A stretch of DNA of 38,245 bases, from assembly GCA_025356715.1 (NCBI GenBank), contig JANXRU010000046.1, positions 1 to 38,245 of the forward strand, read 5' to 3'. The DNA is from Bacteroidota bacterium. Its GTDB lineage: Bacteria; Bacteroidota; Bacteroidia; B-17B0; B-17BO. The position numbers were made by a program, and so were the translations under genes. Below the pieces are notes generated by a model that searched no databases, had not been told where the DNA came from, and saw nothing but the letters and a program-made list of their open reading frames with translations. Position 1 is the stretch's first letter. Each line of letters begins with the position of its first letter. This document shows, piece by piece, positions 7,917 to 15,489 of the stretch.

Positions 7917-9527
7917 ATGCAGTTTTTGTTTAAAATACTATGCTCTTGTTTAATTGTTTTAACCTTATTTTCTTGTAAAAAGGAAACGAGTTGGGATGTT
8001 GATGCAGCGATACCTATTGCTCGTAGTAATTTAAATATTAGTAACTTTTTTGGTGATACCATTTTCAAAGCTGATCCAACAGGTTTGCTGCATATTGCTT
8101 TTAGTAAAGATATTGTCAATTATACAATGGATAGTTTAGTTAAACTACCAGATACGACCGTAAAAATTGAATATATAGCTGTATTTAATAGTTTTTTAGC
8201 AGGAAATACAACCATTTTTACTAATAGCGCTGGAACTGACAAAGAAATTAAGTTTGACGTCAATAACGGTGTTGAGCTTAGTAAGGCAATTGTTAGAACT
8301 GGGGGTATAAAAATTGAATATTTTAATTCATATACGCAGCCCTTAAACTTCAATTATGACATTAACTCCGCCACTCTATGGGGTAATATCATGCATGTTA
8401 ATCAAACAATTGGAGCTGGGTCAATTTCTAATCCAACAAAGATTACAAAGTACTACCCGTTAAATGGTTACTCGATTTCAATGACAGGGATTTCATTAAA
8501 TAAAGTAAATACATTGGTTCAAACATATACTATAAGTACTGATGTAACAGCAGTTGGCGATAATTTATTGGCTGGCGAAGGACTTACTGTTAAAATATCT
8601 TTTGTCGATATTGTTCCCGAATATATTCAAGGTTATTTTGGTAAACAAGATTTATCATTTGGCCCAGATTCATCAGCAATAAACTTTTTAGGTAATTTTA
8701 AACCAAGCAATTTAATGCTTACCCAATCTGCCATTAATTTCCGAATTATTAACGAATTTGGTGTTGAAATGAGTAGCTCATTTGATAATTTAAAATCTAT
8801 AAAGACTAATCCTCCAAATGTTGTTACTCTTAATGCAGGTAGTTTATTACAATCTATAAATATAAATAGAGCGGGGAAAACAAATAACCCATCAAACCCA
8901 GTATTTCCATGGGTACAACAAATCAATATTAATAATACAAATTCTAATTTAAATCCATTTTTAGAAAATTTACCTAATTATTTTGGATACTCAGTTCAAG
9001 CAAAAATAAACCCATTAGGTAATGTTTCCGCAGGAAATGATTTTGCTTATTTTGGCCATGGCCTTAAAGTAATTGCTGATATTGATATTCCGTTGGCATT
9101 ATCAGCTAATAGCTTCTATTTAGTAAATTATGCTAATGTTGATTTAACTAACTTAAAAGAATTAAATAATGTCAACTATTGTGATTTGAATTTACAAGCA
9201 CGAAATAATTACCCATTCGATGCCAAATTACAGGGTTATATGCTTAATGATCAGAACCAAATCATTGATTCTTTATTTATGCCGTCACAAAATACGGTTC
9301 AAAGTGCTTCAACGGATATTAATAATAATGTTTTAAATTATGTGGATACAAAATTAACCGTTTCACTTGGAGAAGACAAAGTGGCGAACTTAAGATTATG
9401 TAAACGTATTAAATTTGTTATACAATTATTTTTGCCAAATCAACCTACTCCAATTAAATTAAAAGATAGTAGTTACTTAGATTTAGTATTAAGTGCTAAT
9501 GTAAACTATAGAGCTCGCGTAAAATAA
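7917..9527 (+). CDS. Large lipoprotein of unknown function, paired with a beta-barrel gene
   Basis: A 536-residue exported lipoprotein. The signal peptide spans residues 1-19 with lipobox LFSC and Cys20, followed by KKETSWD; positive residues after the cysteine are common in Bacteroidota lipoproteins. The rest is rich in Asn, Ser, Ile and aromatic residues in alternating patterns, suggesting an extended beta-rich fold. The region VDAAIPIARSNLNISN directly after the anchor is typical of Bacteroidota lipoproteins found next to outer membrane proteins. No enzyme motif is visible. The stop codon overlaps the next start (TAATG at 9525-9529), so the two are translationally coupled and probably act together at the outer membrane. 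I do not recognise a named family. Confidence 0.8.
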   Translation: MQFLFKILCSCLIVLTLFSCKKETSWDVDAAIPIARSNLNISNFFGDTIFKADPTGLLHIAFSKDIVNYTMDSLVKLPDTTVKIEYIAVFNSFLAGNTTIFTNSAGTDKEIKFDVNNGVELSKAIVRTGGIKIEYFNSYTQPLNFNYDINSATLWGNIMHVNQTIGAGSISNPTKITKYYPLNGYSISMTGISLNKVNTLVQTYTISTDVTAVGDNLLAGEGLTVKISFVDIVPEYIQGYFGKQDLSFGPDSSAINFLGNFKPSNLMLTQSAINFRIINEFGVEMSSSFDNLKSIKTNPPNVVTLNAGSLLQSININRAGKTNNPSNPVFPWVQQININNTNSNLNPFLENLPNYFGYSVQAKINPLGNVSAGNDFAYFGHGLKVIADIDIPLALSANSFYLVNYANVDLTNLKELNNVNYCDLNLQARNNYPFDAKLQGYMLNDQNQIIDSLFMPSQNTVQSASTDINNNVLNYVDTKLTVSLGEDKVANLRLCKRIKFVIQLFLPNQPTPIKLKDSSYLDLVLSANVNYRARVK

Positions 9528-10783
9528 TGAAGTTTAGGTTAGTTATATTGTTGTTGATTTTAGTCACGCTAGGGCGTGATCTTTTTTCTCAATATAACTC
9601 AGAGTTTTTAAATTTTGAAAAAACGGGTCGAAGTATCTCCATTAATGGTGAGTATGAAATGGGGTCAAATGGCATCTATAATGGATTAATTAATAAATTT
9701 TTATATGGTGGTTATATAGACAAAGCTACTAAAGATGCCTCAGACAAAACAATGAAAGCTATTAATGTGGCGGGAGCAAATGTCAATTACGATATATCTG
9801 CTTTTTTTGGAAGAAACTCAAAATATTCCTATTTAATTGGTATAAAGGATCAATTAATTTTCAACTCCTCCTTTACAAAAGACTTTTATGAATTAGCAAT
9901 GTATGGCAATAAACCATACTTAGGAGAGACAAAAAATCTGGGAGGTTCAAGCATAAATTATTTACACTTTCAAGAATTAAAATTAGGTTTTATATGGCAT
10001 AAAGTGGATTCTACTGCTAAAATTGGAGCATCTGTATCCTTACTAAAAGGCCAACAATTAATTAATATTAGAGCAAGAGAAGGCTCTTCGTTGTATACAA
10101 ATAACGATGGTACAGAACTTATTTTTAATTCGAATTTTAATATGGCACTGAGTGATACCAATTATCGTAAAAACCCATTTGCATTTACTGGCGTTGGAGC
10201 TAGTGCGGACATCTTTTTTGAAACCCCTTATAAAAGTAAGTATGGTAAAGGCAGTGTATTAACGGTTAATGCAAACAATATTGGTTTTATACACTGGACA
10301 GATAATAGTGTGCAATATAGTAGTGACTCTTCACTAAAGTATAACGGTTATCATATTAATAATTTATTTGATTTAAAAGACTCTACATTATCATCGATTA
10401 ATAGAGATACTATCGTTCATAAACTAACTAATGCTAGAAAACAATCTTTCAACGTTAACATTCCAACCAATTTAATTATAATTAATAAAATAAAATTCAC
10501 AAATAAATTTACATTAGGTATAGGATTTCGTTACTTGTTTAATTCCAATTTTAGACCCTACTTTTTCACGGATGCTGAGTTTGCATTTACCCCAAAATTT
10601 ACTGGAGCATTGCATATAGGATATGGAGGATATTCTAAATTAAATATCGGACTAGCCTTTTCCTATAATACAAAAAACTGGTATTTTAAATTAGGAAGTA
10701 ATAGTTTGCAAAGTTACATATCACCACAAAATACTTATGGACAAGGTGCTTTTTTAAGTTTAGCGAAGAAGTTCAAACATTAA
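9527..10783 (+). CDS. Outer membrane beta-barrel protein (unknown family)
   Basis: A 418-residue protein with a Sec signal (about residues 1-21, ending LFSQ). The mature part consists of repeated amphipathic strands with glycine and aromatic girdle residues (for example GIKDQLIFNSS, FTLGIGFRYLF, LHIGYGGYSKLNIGLAF), as expected of an outer membrane beta barrel. The last strand (GAFLSLAKKFKH) is slightly atypical because it does not finish in Phe. There is no TonB plug, so this is not a TonB-dependent receptor. The start overlaps the stop of the lipoprotein gene by one base. A joint lipoprotein/barrel complex is likely; transport or assembly substrates are unknown. A DUF5723-like affiliation is possible but not shown. 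Confidence 0.8.
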   Translation: MKFRLVILLLILVTLGRDLFSQYNSEFLNFEKTGRSISINGEYEMGSNGIYNGLINKFLYGGYIDKATKDASDKTMKAINVAGANVNYDISAFFGRNSKYSYLIGIKDQLIFNSSFTKDFYELAMYGNKPYLGETKNLGGSSINYLHFQELKLGFIWHKVDSTAKIGASVSLLKGQQLINIRAREGSSLYTNNDGTELIFNSNFNMALSDTNYRKNPFAFTGVGASADIFFETPYKSKYGKGSVLTVNANNIGFIHWTDNSVQYSSDSSLKYNGYHINNLFDLKDSTLSSINRDTIVHKLTNARKQSFNVNIPTNLIIINKIKFTNKFTLGIGFRYLFNSNFRPYFFTDAEFAFTPKFTGALHIGYGGYSKLNIGLAFSYNTKNWYFKLGSNSLQSYISPQNTYGQGAFLSLAKKFKH

Positions 10784-10817
10784 TAACTTAAGGCTAAATT
10801 TCACTAAGATACTTATA

Positions 10818-11690
10818 ATGAAAATTGCTTCTAATAAACTCATTGATTTATTTTCTTTCTACAAAAGCGAATTAAGTCCTGTTTATGAGTTAAGCGAGCT
10901 TAATTCTATTTTTGAATTAGTTTGCGAACGGTATTTACAATTTACTAAAACAGATTTTAAACAACGGCAAAACGAAAACGTCAATCAATCAGATGTTATA
11001 AAAATATATAATACTTGTTTAGAATTAAAAAAAGGAACTCCCATACAGTATATTTTAAAAGAAGCTTTTTTTTATGATTCCATTTTTGAAGTAAACTCTG
11101 ATGTTCTTATTCCAAGACCTGAAACAGAGGAATTAGTGGACATAATTTTGAAATCTAATACAAAAAATCTAATACAAAAAAAATCAATTTTGGATATAGG
11201 CACAGGCTCTGGCTGTATACCTATTACTTTAAAAAAACACATTCCCGAAGCAATAGTATATGGAATTGATATTTCTGAAAAAGCATTAATTGTTGCAAAT
11301 AACAATGCGCAAAAATTAAAACAACCTGTTACATTTGCAAAAACCGATATTTTAAAAGAATCCTTGGGAAATAAGCAATACTCTATCATTATTTCCAATC
11401 CACCTTATGTATTACAATCGGAAGCTAAGCTAATGGATAATCGTGTTTTGAGCTATGAGCCACACCTAGCCTTATTTGTTGAAGACACGGATCCCATCAT
11501 ATTTTATAAACGCATAATTGATTTATGCACTAATCATTTAGAAGATAAAGGATGGCTATATTTTGAATTAAATCCTATTTACGCCAAAGAAGTGAACAGT
11601 TATGCAATTGCAAGTAATCTATTTATCTTTACTGAAATATTGCAAGATATGAGTGGGAAACAACGATTTTTTAAAGCACAAAAAAAATGA
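10818..11690 (+). CDS. prmC: Peptide chain release factor N5-glutamine methyltransferase
   Basis: A 290-residue SAM-dependent methyltransferase that methylates the GGQ glutamine of release factors RF1 and RF2, improving termination. The N-terminal helical domain covers residues 1-75. LIPRPETEELV (98-108) is the PrmC/HemK signature, the SAM-binding loop is LDIGTGSGC (125-133), and the amide-binding motif is NPPY (194-197) in IISNPPYVLQ. Length is normal. The stop overlaps the next gene's start by four bases (ATGA at 11687-11690), so translation of the TonB-C protein is coupled, although no functional link is obvious. The assignment is firm. Confidence 0.97.
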   Translation: MKIASNKLIDLFSFYKSELSPVYELSELNSIFELVCERYLQFTKTDFKQRQNENVNQSDVIKIYNTCLELKKGTPIQYILKEAFFYDSIFEVNSDVLIPRPETEELVDIILKSNTKNLIQKKSILDIGTGSGCIPITLKKHIPEAIVYGIDISEKALIVANNNAQKLKQPVTFAKTDILKESLGNKQYSIIISNPPYVLQSEAKLMDNRVLSYEPHLALFVEDTDPIIFYKRIIDLCTNHLEDKGWLYFELNPIYAKEVNSYAIASNLFIFTEILQDMSGKQRFFKAQKK

Positions 11691-12472
11691 AAACACTGAC
11701 CTTAATTTTAGTAATATGTTCCATCAACCTCTTTTCGCAAGAACGAGTAGAACCAAAAGTTGACATAGAAGCCCATGCCGTAGGTGGAAAAGCGGATATT
11801 GATTATATATTTTCTACTCAATTACTATATCCACCTACTCTACTGAAAAAAGGAATTCGTGAAACTGTTACTGTTTATTTTACAGTAACGGCTAACGGAG
11901 CAATTAAGGATATTGAATTTAAACAATCCTTTAGAGAAGAATTTAAGTCAGAAACAAAACGTTTATTACGTTTCATTAATTTTGAACCAGCTAAAATTGG
12001 TAACGTTAATGTAGCTTCTCAAATTTTTATCACATTTGAATTTAGCCCTGAAACTTACCGTAAATACTGTAAACAAAGAGGCTTTATTATCCCTAAAGAG
12101 ATCAAAAATTATGATACTAGTTTAGTCATATATGATAGAGCAGATGTTTCTCCTGAATATATCCGTGGAGAAGACGCTCTCAATCAATACATTTTAGACA
12201 ACTTAGAATATCCTGATTTAGCCATCAGACAAGGATTACAGGGCACTGTTGTTTTGGGTTTTATCGTAGAAGCAAACGGAACACTTAGTAATATTTCTGT
12301 TCAAAAAGAATTTAATCATCTATGTACAAACGAAGCCATTAAAACTTTACGAAATACAAAATGGAAATCAGGAAAAAAAGACGGTAAAAATATCCGATAC
12401 ATGACTAAATATCCTATTGTTTTTAATTTAAAAAACATTAATAAAGACAATGCTACAAGCGAGCAACGCTAA
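11687..12472 (+). CDS. Secreted protein with two tandem TonB C-terminal-like domains
   Basis: A 261-residue exported protein. Residues 1-17 form a signal peptide (ending NLFSQ). Two domains follow that both fit the TonB C-terminal pattern 'yP..a...gi.GtV.v.f.V..nG.i..i.v': about 40-125 (YPPTLLKKGIRETVTVYF, then VTANGAIKDIEF) and about 165-250 (YPDLAIRQGLQGTVVLGF, then VEANGTLSNISV). Unlike true TonB there is no N-terminal membrane anchor or Pro-rich linker, so it is probably a soluble periplasmic protein rather than an energy transducer anchored to ExbB/ExbD. Its start overlaps prmC by 4 bp. The role is unknown; it could bind peptidoglycan or receptor plugs. Confidence 0.82.
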   Translation: MKTLTLILVICSINLFSQERVEPKVDIEAHAVGGKADIDYIFSTQLLYPPTLLKKGIRETVTVYFTVTANGAIKDIEFKQSFREEFKSETKRLLRFINFEPAKIGNVNVASQIFITFEFSPETYRKYCKQRGFIIPKEIKNYDTSLVIYDRADVSPEYIRGEDALNQYILDNLEYPDLAIRQGLQGTVVLGFIVEANGTLSNISVQKEFNHLCTNEAIKTLRNTKWKSGKKDGKNIRYMTKYPIVFNLKNINKDNATSEQR

Positions 12473-12556
12473 CTGAAAGAACGAAAGAGACTTTAGGATA
12501 CATGATTTAGGATGAAAACAAAACTCTAACAACAAAAAAATAAAAATTATTTAAGC

Positions 12557-14044
12557 ATGATACATCAAATTAATCCAGACAAAGCCATTACGCTGCAAGA
12601 CGTTAAACATATTATTGATTCTAATGCCATACTTCAATTATCTGACAAAGCAAAACAACAAATTGATGCTTGTCGCGAATATTTAGATAAAAAAATGGCT
12701 TCTCAAAAAGAACCTATTTATGGTATTAATACAGGTTTTGGATCATTATGTAATGTGGTTATTCCGAATAATGAATTAGAACAATTGCAAACTAACTTAG
12801 TGATGTCGCATGCTTGCGGTATGGGAAATGAAGTGCCATTGGAAATTGTACGCCTGATGTTATTATTAAAAATACAATCCTTGTCGTACGGAAAAAGTGC
12901 CGTTCAATTACAAACCGTTGAACGATTAGTTGATTTATACAATCACAAAATATATCCTATTGTTTACCAACAAGGCTCTTTGGGTGCCAGTGGCGATTTA
13001 TCACCTTTAGCGCATCTATCGTTACCACTGCTTGGCATGGGCGAAGTAAATTACCAAGGCAATAAATATCCAGCAGCAGTTGTTTTAAAACAATTAAAAT
13101 TAGAACCGATTACCTTAAAATCAAAAGAAGGGTTAGCATTACTTAACGGAACACAATTTATGAGTGCTTACGGCGTGTGGTGTTTATTAAAAGCCAACAA
13201 ATTAAATGCGTTAGCTGATTTTATTGGTGCTATTAGTCTGGATGCTTTTGATGGAAGAATCGAACCTTTTAAAGATAATATACATATTATACGTCCTCAT
13301 AAAGGGCAATTGCAAACAGCACAAACTATTAGAGAAATATTAGAAGGAAGTGAAATTTTAGCGCAGAAAAAAGTACAAGTTCAAGATCCTTACTCTTTCC
13401 GATGTATTCCGCAAGTACATGGTGCTACTAAAGATGCTACCAACTATGTTAATTCAGTATTTGAAACGGAGATTAATTCAGTAACGGATAACCCTACGGT
13501 ATTCCCTGAAGATGATGAAATTATTAGTGGAGGCAATTTCCATGGGCAACCCTTAGCAATATCATTAGATTTTTTAGCGATTGCTATGGCTGAAATAGGC
13601 AGTATCTCTGAACGTCGCGTTTACCAACTCATTTCGGGTATTAGAAATTTACCAGCGTTTTTAGTAGCCAAACCAGGTTTAAATTCTGGCTTTATGATTC
13701 CTCAATATACTGCTGCCAGTATTGTTTCTCAAAACAAACAATTGTGTACTCCTGCTAGTATTGATAGTATTGTATCAAGCAATGGTCAGGAAGATCATGT
13801 AAGCATGGGTGCAAATGCTGCCACGAAGTGTTTTCAAGTAATTGAAAATGTAGAAAAATTATTAGCTATCGAATTACTAAATGCTTCACAAGCATTGGAA
13901 TTCAGACGTCCATTAAAATCATCAGATAAAATAGAACATGTATTAACTAATTTCAGAAAATTAATTCCATTTATTAAGGATGATAAAATCATGTATCAAG
14001 AAATGGAAGCAACTTTACAATTTGTAAAAACCATGACTATTTAA
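12557..14044 (+). CDS. hutH: Histidine ammonia-lyase
   Basis: A 495-residue MIO-type aromatic amino acid lyase that deaminates L-histidine to urocanate. The self-forming MIO cofactor comes from Ala144-Ser145-Gly146 in GSLGASGDLSPLAHL. YGINTGFG and TDNPTVF are further family blocks. The selectivity position reads Ser-His in LVMSHACGMG, the pattern of histidine lyases rather than phenylalanine or tyrosine lyases, so I favour HutH over TAL. No other hut gene (hutU, hutI, hutG, ftcD) is next to it in the window: upstream is the TonB-C protein, downstream a TIMP-like protein 2 bp away. The pathway genes must be elsewhere, or the enzyme serves another purpose. The start at 12557 fits the family's N-terminus. 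Confidence 0.93.
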   Translation: MIHQINPDKAITLQDVKHIIDSNAILQLSDKAKQQIDACREYLDKKMASQKEPIYGINTGFGSLCNVVIPNNELEQLQTNLVMSHACGMGNEVPLEIVRLMLLLKIQSLSYGKSAVQLQTVERLVDLYNHKIYPIVYQQGSLGASGDLSPLAHLSLPLLGMGEVNYQGNKYPAAVVLKQLKLEPITLKSKEGLALLNGTQFMSAYGVWCLLKANKLNALADFIGAISLDAFDGRIEPFKDNIHIIRPHKGQLQTAQTIREILEGSEILAQKKVQVQDPYSFRCIPQVHGATKDATNYVNSVFETEINSVTDNPTVFPEDDEIISGGNFHGQPLAISLDFLAIAMAEIGSISERRVYQLISGIRNLPAFLVAKPGLNSGFMIPQYTAASIVSQNKQLCTPASIDSIVSSNGQEDHVSMGANAATKCFQVIENVEKLLAIELLNASQALEFRRPLKSSDKIEHVLTNFRKLIPFIKDDKIMYQEMEATLQFVKTMTI

Positions 14045-14046
14045 AA

Positions 14047-14619
14047 ATGAAGCCAATCTTCCTTTTAGTTATTACTCTATTTATTTACAAATTTTCATTT
14101 GCTTGTCAATGCCCATATACAGCTTTAAATGAAGTAGAAACTAATAAATATGACATTATTTTTAAAGGAAAAATCACTTCTATTAAATTATTAAAAGAAC
14201 GAAGCGAAGCTTTATTTAAAATACAAGAACTTTATAAAGGCCCTATTAGTGAAACCTTTACAATTATATTTAATGATTTAGACGTTTGTAAATTAGAATT
14301 AAACCCAGGTGATGAATGGATTATTTATGCAAACTTCAAACAAATAACGAATGCTCAATTAGATTTTTGTAGCCGAAGTCGAAAGTGTTTTAAAAACTCA
14401 AAAGAAGACTTTTTTGCAGTAACAACAGGCATCTCCTACATAGATGAAGTCTCGTATTTACAAACTAAATTAGGGCTGCATAAATGCATAAAAAACAATC
14501 CAAACATCGTTGAAAACAGAAACATTATTCCAAATAGCTCACAATTTATCATTTTTATTATTTGCTCCATTATTGGCATTATTTTCTTTTATTGGTTAGT
14601 CAACAAATTTTTAAAATAA
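14047..14619 (+). CDS. Exported TIMP/NTR-like domain protein with C-terminal membrane helix
   Basis: A 190-residue protein with a signal peptide whose likely cleavage leaves Cys20 at or near the new N-terminus (FSFA, then CQCPYTALN). The pattern CxC, then 'D.IFKGKITSI', then a YKGP block, a middle VCKLELNPGDEW block and a late DFCSRSRKC resembles the OB-fold NTR/TIMP domain, in which the N-terminal cysteines pair with the later ones. A hydrophobic segment (about 167-186, FIIFIICSIIGIIFFYWLV) and a short KFLK tail anchor the C-terminus. It follows hutH by 2 bp and may be co-transcribed with it, without an obvious shared role. Function in bacteria is unknown; metalloprotease inhibition by this fold in animals is only a loose analogy. 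Confidence 0.72.
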   Translation: MKPIFLLVITLFIYKFSFACQCPYTALNEVETNKYDIIFKGKITSIKLLKERSEALFKIQELYKGPISETFTIIFNDLDVCKLELNPGDEWIIYANFKQITNAQLDFCSRSRKCFKNSKEDFFAVTTGISYIDEVSYLQTKLGLHKCIKNNPNIVENRNIIPNSSQFIIFIICSIIGIIFFYWLVNKFLK

Positions 14620-14667
14620 CAACATTAATAATACAACTATGAAATATCCATGTTTGCCTCAAGCGCA

Positions 14668-14685
14668 TCCCGATAGCTATCGGGA
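14668..14685. repeat. 18-bp perfect palindrome TCCCGATAGCTATCGGGA
   Basis: A perfect palindrome in the 122-bp gap before ppa. A degenerate copy lies at 23327-23343, so this is a dispersed element rather than a one-off site. It falls inside a 32-codon open frame (ATG 14639 to TAA 14737) that ends 4 bases before the ppa start; there the palindrome reads in frame as PDSYRE. Whether that frame is translated is not known. Confidence 0.7.
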
Positions 14686-14741
14686 ACCAATGACTAAACT
14701 GGATAAACCATATGACATTAAAAATAAAATAATTTAAACAT

Positions 14742-15356
14742 ATGAAAGTACAGCAATTTAAAGCACATCCTTGGCACGGCATTTCATTTGGCGACAAAGC
14801 GCCTGATATTATTACTTGCTTTATTGAAATGGTTCCTGCCGATCAAATAAAATATGAAATAGATAAAGTATCAGGTTACCGAAAAGTTGATAGACCACAA
14901 AAATTTTCAAATATAGTTCCTGCACTATATGGATTTGTACCTCAAACTTACTGTGGGGAATCAGTTGCTGAATTAGCTAATTTAAAAACTGGACGCACGA
15001 CTATTGTTGGAGATAAAGACCCATTAGATATTTGTGTACTTACCGAACGTAATATCCCAACTGGTGATATTATTTTGGAAGCCATACCTATTGGCGGTTT
15101 CCGAATGATTGATAAAAATGAAGCAGATGATAAAATTATTGCCGTGATGGCAAAAGATGAAATTTACAGTAAATGGAGAGATATTTCAGATGTTCCCGAA
15201 CCTATTATTAATCGTTTACGTCATTACTTTTTAACTTATAAAAACATCCCAGGCGAATCAAATGCAATCGTTGAAATTACCGAAACATACGGTCGAGAAG
15301 TGGCGCATGATGTCATTAGAAGAAGCATGACTGATTACAATAAGATGTTTAAGTAA
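14742..15356 (+). CDS. ppa: Inorganic pyrophosphatase (family I)
   Basis: A 204-residue soluble pyrophosphatase that hydrolyses PPi from biosynthetic reactions to phosphate. The metal-binding signature is GDKDPLDICV, with Asp91, Asp93 and Asp96; KYEIDK near residue 38 and the phosphate-binding YGFVPQTYC near 63-71 are also in place, and the late KxxxxW/LxxYK region (YFLTYKNIPGE) completes the active site. Length is slightly above the 175-residue E. coli type, as is usual for Bacteroidota members. The start ATG follows a palindrome-bearing 32-codon frame. Family I assignment is firm. Confidence 0.96.
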   Translation: MKVQQFKAHPWHGISFGDKAPDIITCFIEMVPADQIKYEIDKVSGYRKVDRPQKFSNIVPALYGFVPQTYCGESVAELANLKTGRTTIVGDKDPLDICVLTERNIPTGDIILEAIPIGGFRMIDKNEADDKIIAVMAKDEIYSKWRDISDVPEPIINRLRHYFLTYKNIPGESNAIVEITETYGREVAHDVIRRSMTDYNKMFK

Positions 15357-15489
15357 AAAACACCTCCTTCTTGATTTAATTATTAATTCTAAGATATAGC
15401 TTTCTAAAGTTTCTTATTATTAGTAATACCTTTTTTGCGGTATTGTTTAGATTTATTCTAAATAGCAGTTTTGTATTGCTATAATTACG

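Noticed and set aside
12557..14044. Tyrosine ammonia-lyase for a flexirubin-type pigment pathway
   Set aside because: The selectivity position reads Ser-His as in histidine lyases and no pigment biosynthesis genes are adjacent.
14600..14797. A minus-strand 65-codon frame over the hutH/ppa gap
   Set aside because: It overlaps the ppa start and the palindrome, with a cysteine-rich composition typical of a shadow frame.
15425..15444. Hairpin AATACC...GGTATT with T-rich loop after ppa, considered as a terminator
   Set aside because: The stem is only 6 bp, the T-run is in the loop rather than after the stem, and stability would be low.
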